Positions 36,687 through 46,543 of a stretch of DNA of 64,000 nucleotides are shown piece by piece. A model generated the notes under the pieces. The model did no database searches, was not told where the DNA came from, and saw nothing but the letters and a program-made list of their open reading frames with translations. Positions within the stretch are counted from its first letter, which is position 1; each line of letters starts with the position of its first letter. This stretch comes from Fistulifera solaris (taxonomy: Eukaryota > Bacillariophyta > Bacillariophyceae > Naviculales > Stauroneidaceae): the NCBI GenBank assembly GCA_030295235.1, contig AP026133.1, positions 682,001 through 746,000 on the forward strand, given 5' to 3'. The position numbers were made by a program, and so were the translations under genes.

Positions 36687-37247
36687 CGCAGCAATAAGGC
36701 ACGTATAGAACACCAGGGGGTTTAAAATATCGTTTAAAGCTTGCAGCACTTATCAAGACGAACTAAATTGCAGCAACAAAATAAATAATTTAAATCTTGT
36801 TTGTAATAGTTCGTTTGTTCGTCGTCGATTGATTAGAATTTTAATGTCGTATTGCCGATACGACGTCAAGTGCTATTTGGCGAACAAGCGAATTCGTATC
36901 CACTTCTTAGGTACCGTATATCATAATCTCTTTTCAGGCTTAATCATCATCATTTTTCAAAAGTGTCACTTAGCCATTTTAGTTACGGTCAGACACATTC
37001 TCCCCTGTGTTGTATGCCCCGTCACCCGTCACCCCTCACTTATTATCCCCAACCCTAAACAACACTCACATCTTCACAAACCGCAGATTGCGTCGAATTA
37101 AATCGAAAAAGTCAGCATACCTTGTTTCCAGTCTCACCCAAGTGATTACTTTGACGGATTGTTTGCTTCACCCCTGACTTCTTCCCGCTTCACTGGTCTC
37201 ACTTGTGACCTTTCCGTGGCTTTCAGAAAAGATCGATTCCCAAAACC
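36687..37247. promoter_or_regulatory. Divergent promoter region between separase and TraB-domain gene
   Basis: 561 bp, AT-rich on the separase side, with tandem CCCGTCACCCGTCACCC near 37018-37034. A first separase exon could hide here. No other gene is supported. Confidence 0.4.
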
Positions 37248-38480
37248 ATGACATCCCTCTTGAAACGATCTCTGATCCTCTTTTTATTTGTCGCTAATGC
37301 TGGTGCTTTGATTCCATTACGGTCGCCGAGGGTAGAAAGGATTTCGAGGATAACTCCTACGAATGTTTCATTTTCAACAACCGCAAACAACTCTGAGAAA
37401 TTGAACACATCAAAGGGGCAATCACGACGACAATGGATATCCAACGTGGGTAAAGCTGCGATTGTACCTTTCCTGTTACCATCGCCTTCCTTTGCGAGTA
37501 CAGCGGTAGTATCTTCGAAAGCAGTCTGCGATAGTACAGTTTCTGTGTGGAAAGAACCCAATCGGAATCGATTGGTCTATATCTTGGGAACAGCTCATAT
37601 CTCGAAAGTCTCTGCTGATTTAGCAAGACAATTGGTCCGTGATGTTCATCCGAACGCCGTTTTCGTTGAATTGGATCTCAAACGAGTGAACGGTGTGGCT
37701 CAATACGTCCAGCAGCAGCAAGATCTAAAAGATTCTATTGAACAGGTGACGTTGCCGCCAGGCACAAGGAATATGCCATTGGCACCATTGGCAGCCGATA
37801 CACCACCGAAGCAGTCGACTGTCATCGTTCCTGTCCCGACGACACCAATTGCTTCAGAAGAGACCCCTCCTTCGCCACGACGCGGCTTGTTTGGAGGTCT
37901 ACGTCAGAAAGCTCTGAGCGTGGGTGCACAAGTTGTTGGCAGTGCCGTTCGTGGCATGTACCAAAACCTGGGGGATCAGGGTTTCTCACCAGGTGAAGAA
38001 TTCGCTGCGGCAATAATGGAAGCACAGAAACAGGGCGCCGATGTTATTTTAGGCGATCAAGATGTACAGATCACCCTGCGGCGCCTTACACAAGCACTAG
38101 CCTCGACAGATCTCAGTAAACTCAATGACGATGCGCTGTCCAGCAAATTTTCTGACTTGATGGGTGGCGGCAAGGCGATGGAGTTACCGCCATCTGGCGT
38201 GATGGACGACAAGTACAAAGAAGAACTCACAAAAATGGTTGAAAGCATGAAAAACCGGGAAAATGTCCGTGCTATTATGACTGAGCTGAAAGAAGTTGCG
38301 CCGGCACTAGCGCAAGTCATGCTTACAGAGCGCGATGCGTACATGGCGACCGGTATCGATACGTTGAATCAGTTTGAATGCATTGTTGCGGTGATGGGTA
38401 TTGCGCACATGGATGGAGTAGAAAATAACCTGAAAGGTCGAGGATGGACACAAGTTGCACCCAACTGCGCTGCGTTCTAA
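37248..38480 (+). CDS. TraB-domain protein, probably plastid or secretory-pathway targeted
   Basis: An intact 410-residue ORF. TraB/PrgY family motifs are present: LVYILGTAHISKVSA at the domain start, NAVFVELDLKRVN, GADVILGDQDVQITLRR, LTERDAYMA and IVAVMGIAHMDGV. The GTAH, GDxxxxxT and GxxHxxG motifs are the conserved residues seen in TraB and TIKI-type proteins, some of which are metal-dependent proteases. The first 22 residues form a signal peptide. A second hydrophobic stretch after a twin arginine (RRQWISNVGKAAIVPFLL) ends in SFASTAV. This double leader suggests import into a complex plastid, perhaps as far as the thylakoid. A Pro-rich insert interrupts the domain. Confidence 0.85.
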   Translation: MTSLLKRSLILFLFVANAGALIPLRSPRVERISRITPTNVSFSTTANNSEKLNTSKGQSRRQWISNVGKAAIVPFLLPSPSFASTAVVSSKAVCDSTVSVWKEPNRNRLVYILGTAHISKVSADLARQLVRDVHPNAVFVELDLKRVNGVAQYVQQQQDLKDSIEQVTLPPGTRNMPLAPLAADTPPKQSTVIVPVPTTPIASEETPPSPRRGLFGGLRQKALSVGAQVVGSAVRGMYQNLGDQGFSPGEEFAAAIMEAQKQGADVILGDQDVQITLRRLTQALASTDLSKLNDDALSSKFSDLMGGGKAMELPPSGVMDDKYKEELTKMVESMKNRENVRAIMTELKEVAPALAQVMLTERDAYMATGIDTLNQFECIVAVMGIAHMDGVENNLKGRGWTQVAPNCAAF

Positions 38481-39352
38481 TTAATTTGAGCTGATCATGT
38501 CTGATCCGTCTTCTGCACGGCACTATCTGATGCAACCTACAAGCAAATAGAGCCTTTCGGTTCCTTAGCAAAGTTCAGTTGGATCCCACGGTCCTAGACG
38601 ACAGCAGGGGATAATAGCTAGAGATCTGCTACCAGTTTGCTGTCAGATATCGAATATGAAATGCCATTTAGATCTGGGGAAATAACTTCCCGGCGACAAT
38701 ACTGATTTATGCTTACTTTGTCAATGATAATGACATCAGTGCTGTAAACCTTTGTCATCGAACGTCGAACATCGATTTCAAGCATCGATTTCATCCATTG
38801 ATAGTCGTCGAGCGTCGAACACCGATCGTGATCCATTGATAGTCGTTAAACTTCAAACATCGATTGGGACTGAGAGTTCGCTTATACTTGAAATCTTCAC
38901 AAAGTTATGAAACTTGATAGCTTCTGATGATACATTCCGATCGACATAGTTCATTCTAGAAGACATATCAAAAACAGTATAACCAATCGTGTCTTTCTGA
39001 AGATACTTGTAGCTTGCGATCTCAACATGGCATCCTTTGTATCAAACGTTCTTCGTAGCAGCCATCTAAAACGTCAACAAAAGAAGTACCAATTGGTAGA
39101 TGATTACGTGGTATCAAATATTTCGATAGGAGTTCCCCACCGTGTTTCACGTGAACTCGCATTCTCTTACTATATAGTACTAAAAGAATTGGTTGAGAAC
39201 CAAAGTAGTAAATTTGGTTCGTATTTGTTCAAAAGCCCTTCCTTTGCGATGGTCTAAACATTGTCCTTTAGTCTAAATGCGCCGACCGCCGACTACGAAT
39301 GAAGACTAAGGACGTATATTTTTATACGTGCTTAATGAAGACAACAATCGTA

Positions 39353-39588
39353 CAGATTTTCTGGAAATGGGAAAACACCACACCCACAGATTTTCTGTTA
39401 TCGTGAAAGACACCAAATCCACAGATTTTCTTTTTTCGGGGAGGCCGCAGCCCCAGATTTTCCGGGAATGGGAAACACTAAACAACCAGATTTTCTGCGC
39501 ACGTGAAGACACCACACACCCAGATTTTCTGGGCACAGGAAGACATTAAATACACAGATTTTCTGTGAGTGTAAAGATATTAAATTTA
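39353..39588. repeat. 34-bp minisatellite, seven diverged copies
   Basis: The word CAGATTTTC starts units at 39353, 39387, 39422, 39487, 39521 and 39555, and a slightly diverged CAGATTTTCC occurs at 39454. Spacings are 32-35 bp. The second half of each unit is looser, often GAAGACACCA or GGGAAACAC. Neither strand gives a convincing protein. Confidence 0.85.
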
Positions 39589-39610
39589 AGTAGGCGCCAA
39601 CCGTAAACGG

Positions 39611-39675
39611 CGTTAAAATTCTGCCTCGTCGTGGACGCTACGTAGAATCTTGTACTGGGAGGCAGAATTTTAACG
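39611..39675. mobile_element. 65-bp inverted-repeat element, copy A
   Basis: The 17-base arm CGTTAAAATTCTGCCTC (39611-39627) is matched by its exact reverse complement at 39659-39675. The 31-base centre includes ACGTAGAATCTTGTACTGG. A second copy at 44873-44937 differs at only two centre positions. Both are followed by TCCTTCC-like flanks. It may be a tiny MITE or a hairpin RNA or terminator-like element. Confidence 0.75.
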
Positions 39676-39884
39676 TCCTTCCCCGACGTCTGCTGCGACA
39701 GTTGGATGAGTTTTTGATTTCGATCGTGATCGATGACATGAAAAAGTCATAATTATCGAGATTTGACTACAAGGTAGAAACGATTATCGCTATTCATTCT
39801 AATATCTATCACCATTAAAGGCTCAAAGCACTTGACAAGTGTTTAAAACCACCCACATCGCCGACTAATAACAAAGTGCATGTC

Positions 39885-40745
39885 ATGACCTCAATCGTCG
39901 CTCAAAGAAAAGCAGCTATCGAAGCCCAGCTGAAAGCAAACTCACCGGCGAATGACTCAAGGCCTCCGACATCCGCTCCAAAACGAGCTTCTACAGACTC
40001 ATCCCCCTATAAAAACTACAATATCAAAAGGGTGCGAAAGGTGTCTCAAGAGACGAAGAGAGGCTGGGGCTTCACCAAAACAACATACGTCATAAAACAT
40101 GAACAGCCCAATTCTACAAATCCGTCGCTTGCACCGAAAGTCGTACCGCAAGATCTGCCGTCGCAAAACAGCGCTCAACGCCCCGCTCCACCACCAAAAG
40201 CTTCCGGGAGACTTCATGCTACTCTGCCACAAGAAGCCGAGATGCAACCTCCGGTAGAAAACGTGTATTATTCGGATGTTCCTGAAACAGTATCGCTGCA
40301 GTATTCCGAACACGAAGACTTTGAAGACTTGCAACCTCGCTCAGCAGCTTTAACCGAAAATATTGATCAAAGTAGGCTAGAGACGTTTCGGTCAGCCTCC
40401 GACGAGCAGCCATCAAATGTAACAGCATCTCAAAGGCCTCATTCGATTCAACGAACAGGGAACAGTGCCACGTACGTTCCTTCTTTACCAGAAAGACGCA
40501 AACCCGTGGTTCGAGAAATGGCCGACACTAATCCGTCACAAGATAAGGAATACGAGGGTAGCTGGCAAGCTAAGAGGATGTTGCCACCTCAGCCACACCC
40601 GGGTATGCCCACGCCAGATATGGCCGCCGCTGCAGCGGAAAAGTACAACAAAAACAAGGACAGAATTCAGAAAGCTGTGCGAAAACTAGAAGGTGAAGAA
40701 GACCCGGCGGCAAAACGCGGGTTAGGTTGTTGTGTTATTTTGTAG
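39885..40745 (+). CDS. Disordered protein ending in a CaaX-type CVIL box
   Basis: 286 residues from the first ATG. The composition is rich in Pro, Ser, Gln and charged residues and looks disordered for most of its length. The N-terminus (MTSIVAQRKAAIEAQLK) and the C-terminal AAAAAEKYNKNKDRIQKA are helical. The last residues are GLGCCVIL. A C-terminal Cys-aliphatic-aliphatic-Leu box is the classic signal for geranylgeranylation, so membrane attachment is likely. A preceding cysteine could be palmitoylated. I do not recognise the family. The ORF is intact and has no intron. Confidence 0.68.
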   Translation: MTSIVAQRKAAIEAQLKANSPANDSRPPTSAPKRASTDSSPYKNYNIKRVRKVSQETKRGWGFTKTTYVIKHEQPNSTNPSLAPKVVPQDLPSQNSAQRPAPPPKASGRLHATLPQEAEMQPPVENVYYSDVPETVSLQYSEHEDFEDLQPRSAALTENIDQSRLETFRSASDEQPSNVTASQRPHSIQRTGNSATYVPSLPERRKPVVREMADTNPSQDKEYEGSWQAKRMLPPQPHPGMPTPDMAAAAAEKYNKNKDRIQKAVRKLEGEEDPAAKRGLGCCVIL

Positions 40746-41931
40746 ACAAGAAAAGGTCATTTTACTGTGGTCATGATCTGCCTTCGCCTGCAGGATTGAA
40801 TCCGATTATTCGAGGCTGATGAATTTTGTTAGGATTTTGTTAGGGACGTCCCTTCTTTTATTTGTGACTTGTGACAGTGTAGTTGGAGGTTCCGTTATAA
40901 TGGAGTGATCTTGAGAAGCAAGTACGGAAATTTGGCTATACCGATGTGATGTTGATGTGTGTGACGACGACCGTGAACTCCAGATTTATGACAGCTTCTC
41001 ATCTTTGTAAAGTAAAGAAACCGGTTCTGTTCGGGTCGTAAAATGCTTTCATCGTTCCGTTCTCATTCTCATCGCCATGCATCCTCGCGACCCTCCCTCC
41101 TTCCATCAATCGAGTGGATCCTATTTTTCGCATCATCGTGAATCAGCCATGCGGACTAAACAATTATTTCAAACATATGCACTCGTCTTTCTCAGAACAT
41201 CAATAAAGGGCGATGATACTACACCCGGCGACGAGAAATATGCTCACGGGGAAGAACCGATGACTTATCCTGTAGCTGGAATTGACAACGAGGATATCGA
41301 TACCGTAGAAGTGCAACGCCTGGCCTGTGAATGCGGAAACCCGGGCCTTTGTCCATGTCTTTGATAGCTTACGGATTAATGATATCCCGGAAAAAAACAT
41401 CACTTAAGCGGGTACTAATGCATTTATAATGGATGATGAGCGTTACATTTTAATAAATTTGTGTGGATAATTTCGGCTTGCGCCAAGCGGATTGCATGAG
41501 ACGAATGGGTCTTGCCCGCAGGAAAATTCATTATTCTTTTCACGAGAGAATAGACTTTACAATTGTCGTATCCGTCGCATCATTGATCATCTTAATTGAT
41601 TGATGTGACGAGAAAATGAGATGCATCCTAGGTAGACTTTTTCTACGGAATAATACGTAGAATGTTACGGAGTACATTGTTTGCTGTACTTCGCGTACCA
41701 GGTACTTATTTGTATGCAGAGAACGGAAACCGGAAAGACCTCAGTTTTCTTTTTTGTCCGCGAGGGGACTTTTTTGCCGAGTCGCGCGCCGCTGGGCGTC
41801 ATAATTCAAAATTGAAACAAGAGATCGAGGTTCGACTTTTGTTGTAAGTGACCCTCTTTGTCCATTCAACTATCTTCCATCTTGATCGCCCCGACTTGAG
41901 CATACAACAGTTCGCGTTCAACTTGTAGAAA
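40746..41931. other. Spacer with a doubtful 95-codon ORF
   Basis: A forward ORF at 41077-41364 starts with ATG and ends in a Cys-rich tail, ACECGNPGLCPCL. It has no other feature and I rate it about one in three as a real gene. ACCAGGTA occurs at 41697-41704, about 230 bp upstream of the next start codon. Confidence 0.4.
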
Positions 41932-42606
41932 ATGTCGCGCACCATTTCAAGGCAGCGATCCACGTTAACGTTTTTTGTCTTCTGGTGTCTGTTGAGCATG
42001 AGTCGCGGAGCGTTCGAATGCCCCGCAGCGACTGCTCATTGCATGAATGAGGAAAATCACTCACAATGCATGAAACTATTGCAATCTGGATGCGAAGAAT
42101 TCGATACGTTTGAAAGTTGCCCATTACAGTTCGCTTGTAGCAAGCAGTCAGTGGCAGATGCTTGTGTCACACTTCTGGTCTTTCAAGACGACAAGTGCAC
42201 CGGAAAACCTTTGCAAAAAATGACATTTCCAACGTTTAGTAAATCAAGGAAAGATTGCTGTAAGTTGCAATCGTGCTCTTATCTTTTTCGTGAATAACTG
42301 CAGCGTATTGACTCATTCATCATGTTGTGACGACCGAATTCACTTACAGATCACGATGAAGGCACGAAAAATCTTTCCATTCAAAGTCGGTATTGTAATC
42401 GAGAAACCGGCAACTGGCACGAAACGGTTTACTTTGGATCCGAAGACTGTGGAGAGACAAAGCCATGGTGGCAGTTCTGGTCGACAAAATCAATGGATAT
42501 TGTGTTTTCGCCCGATAGCTGCGTTGAGGGGTATCAATTGGGGAAATGTCAATTTCAACCATGCGACAGTGAAATGAACGGAAAGGTTGCTACAGCAGAA
42601 TCATAA
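41932..42606 (+). CDS. Cysteine-rich secreted protein
   Basis: Exon 1 begins MSRTISRQRSTLTFFVFWCLLSMSRG, a signal peptide, and continues with many cysteines (ECPAATAHC, CMKLLQSGC, CPLQFACSK). The intron at 42260-42349 (GTAAGT...TTACAG) joins KDCC to YHDEGTKNLS. Exon 2 adds RYCNRETGNWHETVYFG, CGETKPWWQFW, SCVEGYQLGKC and a stop at 42604-42606. The total is about 194 residues with around 17 cysteines, so the mature protein is probably extracellular and disulfide-rich. No family is recognised. Confidence 0.72.
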
Positions 42607-42846
42607 TCGCAGTATCGCATTATGTAGTTCGTAGAGGGACTATAGCAAGGATTTTTGTTTAGAGTTATTTCAAAAGTAAGGAGTAGACATCCCGTAAAAG
42701 ATAATTGTTATGACGGCGATTCTCTTTGACAAATAATCTCTAAAATCACCATTTACTTGATGCCAGTGATATTCATCTCGATTTTTATCGAATCGATCAG
42801 GGCACACTAGCGATGTCATCACATTCTAGAGTCAACTACTGGAATA

Positions 42847-43428
42847 TTATTCTTTAAACACAAGATTGGGCTTTTGAGTCACATCTACGAGCTTCCCACC
42901 TTTCGTTCTCGGGATTTCAAACGTCACTTTCCCGTCTTGTTTGAGCTTCTCGACCTCACTATCGGCAAGTGCAACAAACGTCCCATCGGTCTTCTTGACC
43001 AGAGTTTTTCCGACGACGCTGAAAAAATCTGGGTAGTTTTTCATGTAATACGCGTCTAGCGCTTCCTGTACAGCGAAAGGTTATGATTTATGAGTTTCAA
43101 AGAGAAGAGAATGTACGTTTATGTCATTCCTGTTGATGTCGGCATTTTACTCCATTTCGTGTTGTCGTCGTACCTGTTGATACCGTTCCCTATTCATGGC
43201 ACTCTTCTCTTGCAAGGATCGGATGAGCTCATTTCCCTCGCTGAGATCACCACAACCTTCGCCTACTCCAGCGGAGCAGTATTTGCTGGAAATCACAGCT
43301 TCGGCAGGCGACGATGAGGCCACGAAAACACCGACGAGGGCTTGTTGCAACAGATTGCGTCGATTGGTTGACGGTTGGTAGCCGAGAGCCAAGCCGATCA
43401 GCATGATTAATACCAAAGTAGATCTCAT
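42847..43428 (-). CDS. Thylakoid-lumen protein with Tat-type bipartite presequence
   Basis: MRSTLVLIMLIGLALGYQPS is a signal peptide with a Tyr at the plastid site. It is followed by NRRNLLQQALVGVFVASSSPAEA, a twin-arginine segment, hydrophobic core and AxA cleavage site, as in lumenal Tat substrates. The intron 43066-43173 (GTACGA...GTACAG) joins ERYQQ to EALDAYYMKN. The mature part is about 110 residues and contains EGCGDLSEGNELI and a C-terminal TQKPNLVFKE. The length and location resemble small extrinsic photosystem proteins, but I cannot assign a specific one. It is divergent from the PPC-domain gene. Confidence 0.8.
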
Positions 43429-43807
43429 TGATACACACTATGATTTTATCGGAATAGAAATGAACTTTTCGATGCTTACCGTTGCTTTGTTGATCCAGCG
43501 TTTGTGTTTTTCTTTTTCCATTTCTCAAGGCGTCGCTGACGTCACGATTGCGACCTCTCCTCTCGTTTATTGCATGGTGCCGCGACAACGCTAACCTTAA
43601 AATCGTTTTCATCCTGCAATAATGAGCGTCGATCAGGCCAAGAATTAATGCTATTGCTACTTTCTTATCATCCTATTCATTACATCGAGACAAAAGTTAC
43701 ATTCGATCCCTCTCCTTTCTTTTTTCCTTTTGAAGGAAATTTGCGTCCTTGGAGAAACGCGGACTAAATTTACAGAAAAAACCGAACCACTGAAACGATC
43801 TTTTCCC
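43429..43807. promoter_or_regulatory. Divergent promoter region
   Basis: 379 bp between the lumenal-protein and PPC-domain genes. A pyrimidine-rich stretch (TCTCCTTTCTTTTTTCC) lies at 43711-43727. No gene was seen. Confidence 0.4.
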
Positions 43808-44285
43808 ATGACACCTTCTCCCATGCTGAGCGGTCCGATGAAGGCTCATGCTGTCCGCTTGGAACCCGGAGACGATCTCGTCTCATCACTGCAGCGCGTT
43901 GCGAACGATTTGTCCCAAAATAATTGTTTTGTCATTTCCGCCGTCGGCTCCCTATCCGGCGTCACCTTGCGCATGGCCAACGCGACGGCGCAAGGCTCTG
44001 GAACGATCCGCACTTGGAATGAAAATATGGAGATTCTTTCCATGGTTGGTACTTTTGCGCAACACGACAAACACTTGCACCTTTGCCTCTCGGATGCAAC
44101 CGGAGCCACCGTTGGAGGACATTTGGTTTCGGGTACCGTGTATACGACTCTAGAGCTTGTGCTCGGAACTATTGGGGGAATCCGCTTCGAACGCGCTTTG
44201 GATCAAAGAAACTGGTTTCAAAGAACTTGTCGTCACTCCGTTAACGTCTGAAAACACTATCAGAGACGAAAAGAATGAACCCTAA
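43808..44285 (+). CDS. PPC (DUF296) domain protein without AT-hook
   Basis: From the ATG at 43808 (MTPSPML) the protein is almost entirely one PPC domain: HAVRLEPGDDLVSSLQ, CFVISAVGSLSGVTLRMAN, WNENMEILSMVGTF, KHLHLCLSDATGATVGGHL, VYTTLELVLG. Plant relatives (AHL proteins) carry N-terminal AT-hooks; none is present, which resembles the stand-alone bacterial form. Near the end the frame shifts by one base in the A-run 44209-44211. Restoring it gives TGFKELVV, the expected family end, then a tail to the TAA at 44283-44285. DNA-linked and metabolic roles are both possible. Confidence 0.82.
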
Positions 44286-45470
44286 ACACAGAAGTAGTAT
44301 TTCCTTTAATCGACTGCTGGTACATGAGCGCAGTGGAGGGCCACCAATCAAAATTGATCTACTTAGTCGCCCCCCGTTTTCCTTCTAATCAAAATTTTTC
44401 GCAAAGGTCTCGACCCGGTGGAATGCGCCTAGTTCGTCGACTGTCTCGATTTGAACATGGACAAAAAGTGACGTCCCTTCTTGGAATGAATTTCTGCAAC
44501 AGTGTACCTCTTTACACGATATAGTTAGGTCATCTGGGTCGGAGACACGAGTCGGGAAGTCGATCAAATAACTAGAGATTTAGGCAATAGGACCAGGGAC
44601 CACGACGACAGCATTTACCATAAAGTATCACTTTGTAAGCTCTTGCAATAAAGTGGGTGAAGAATAATTACGACAGACGACCAATCCCAACTCCAACTCC
44701 AAAGAAGAATAATGATAAGCACTAAGCACATTAACCATTATCCGGACACGGGTCATCATGAATCATGATCAAAGATCATTGTGAGTCATGAACACTATAA
44801 AACTGTCCGAGACAATTGAACCATGACCATGACCATGACCATGAAACGACTTGCGCAGTTAGCGAGGAACGGCGTTAAAATTCTGCCTCGTCGTAGACGG
44901 TACGTAGAATCTTGTACTGGGAGGCAGAATTTTAACGTTCCTTCCAGTAAGCAGTTAGCAGCAGTGCGTAGACCATAATGACCACTTCCGTTTCCGTTGG
45001 AAGCAAGGAGTTGCGACTTGAGACTTGAACCTGGCGACTAGCTACGCGCTACGCAAGAAACCGAACAACTTTATTAGATCGTTGCCATGCGGTCATTACT
45101 AATATGTAACCTACAAACTGTCCTAAGTTCAAACACGGTCCATGTTCTGCATGACTAGAATACTTTTCATTTCCATAATCTTTGTTCCTCAACCGGAATT
45201 GGGATGATGCGCGAATCGACTGATAATGGTGGTTTCTTGTTATCTTCAAAACTCCGAACTTCGACGTACATAAGGAATGGTTCCAGGTACAGTAGATTAG
45301 TATTTGACATCCGTCATCATCACCGTTCACAGTCAGCATTCCGCAGCTGTCAGCAGGCATGAAGGACAAAAAGATCTTCGCATCAATCTCATCAATCATT
45401 TACTAGTATCACAAACATCATCATCGCCTGACAAGAGATGAATTCACGTCAGTGCAGTTGACATTTGACC
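44286..45470. other. Spacer with copy B of the 65-bp element
   Basis: Contains the second inverted-repeat element and a CATGAC microsatellite (ACCATGACCATGACCATG near 44819-44840). Several ATCATGA words surround it. No supported gene. Confidence 0.5.
44873..44937. mobile_element. 65-bp inverted-repeat element, copy B
   Basis: The left arm CGTTAAAATTCTGCCTC (44873-44889) and its exact reverse complement (44921-44937) flank a 31-base centre that differs from copy A at two positions. Flanking ACGG and TTCCTTCC resemble the flanks of copy A, so the unit may extend a few bases beyond the arms. Confidence 0.75.
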
Positions 45471-46141
45471 ATGAATTCCAGCTCCCTCAGTCCCAGTCAA
45501 CAGAACAATCTGGCAATCGAACTGCTTTTCGAAGGAAAGATTTCCGAAGCCAAAGCACTCTTCCGTGAAGCCATCGCCAACACAAAGAATGTACTCGACT
45601 ATGCCGAATACGTCACTTCGGACGTGCCAAGTTCATTGCCTTCACCAAAACTACTAGCCGTTTTGCTACCTAAGAAGCTAATGGAATACCAGGCTCGGCA
45701 GGATCGCTAGCGCTATTCCGATGTTCCACAAAGTTTTTGTCACACCCGAACACGTGGGCCCCGAGAATCTCGATCTCGTAGCAGCATCCATTTTTTACAA
45801 TTTGGCTGTGACAAACTCCGTTGAGAAAAACGAGTGTGCTTCCTACAATCTTGAACACAGATTATACAGCTTATCTACAGAGATGCTCAACGCTTCTGGT
45901 TACTTTCATGATCCTACGTGTTGTCTTTTGTTGCTGGCTCTGTGTAACAACATAGCACAAAGTTCTTTCTGTGACGGTCGGGTCAACGAAGCGAGCAGCA
46001 CTTCAAGAGATGTTGTACCTACTGGAATCACGACCGCAGGGTGATTCTATGGAGGAGCGGGATGTTCAGTTCTTCTATTTGAACACCTTGGTCATGAAGC
46101 ACTGTGATCAAATGCGATCCATTTGCTCCCCGGCGGCTTGA
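45471..46141 (+). CDS. TPR-like helical protein, frame broken twice
   Basis: The first part reads NNLAIELLFEGKISEAKALFREAI, like a tetratricopeptide helix pair. A second frame continues MFHKVFVTPEHVG, ASIFYNLAVTNSVE, STEMLNASGYF and LLLLALCNNIAQ. A third frame gives RAALQEMLYLLESRPQGDS and YLNTLVMKHCDQ before a TGA at 46139-46141. The three pieces follow in order without overlap problems, so this is one gene of about 220 residues with two single-base breaks (about 45640-45720 and about 45980). They are not obviously in long homopolymers, so true decay is also possible. No specific function can be given. Confidence 0.55.
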
Positions 46142-46543
46142 TTTCCAAGTCGCGGCTACCACCACTGATACCTTAGTTTTGTCGTCAAAGGATTTTATTG
46201 TCTTCGTGAATTGCATTTTAACGATACCAGTAACAGTGAAAATTGAAATAATCCGAAATTTTGAATACTGTTAAGTTAAAGTCGTGTCCCGGTTACTTTC
46301 GAGGCTATAGTAAGCTTGTAACTCTAACCCTGGTACAAAACTAAAGATGGCATCATGCGGACGAAAATAGCACGCAGCGACGACGACTCGGGTTTTTGTA
46401 CGAAGTTCTCGGCGTCGTTGCCAAAGCATTTCTTATTAAATTGCAAACGAATAAGCCCATGGTTTGTTTTGAATGATTACTGTACTCCCTCTGTCGTTGC
46501 TTTCTGTGTGGTTGACGAACAGTTTGAATGATTGTGCCGCAAC
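46142..46543. other. Spacer, possible N-terminal leader of the hydrolase
   Basis: A forward frame starting at an ATG near 46354 (MRTKIARSDDDSGF) is open for 58 codons. It could be an out-of-frame leader of the next gene. Nothing else is supported. Confidence 0.35.

Larger units (their letters stand above)
38481..39884. other. Repeat-bearing spacer
   Basis: Contains several CATCGAT(T/C)-rich near repeats (38755-38870), the 34-bp minisatellite, and one copy of the 65-bp inverted-repeat element. A 76-codon forward ORF at 39027-39257 (MASFVSNVLRSSHLKRQQ) starts with ATG but has no recognisable features. Confidence 0.5.

Noticed and set aside
39306-39536. Reverse ORF with repeated RKSW/RKIW-like segments across the minisatellite
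   Set aside because: Unit length is not a constant multiple of three and the frame has no ATG-supported gene structure; it is a by-product of the DNA repeat.
44819-44845. CATGAC tandem words as a CRISPR-like array
   Set aside because: A 6-bp microsatellite without spacers; the host is eukaryotic.
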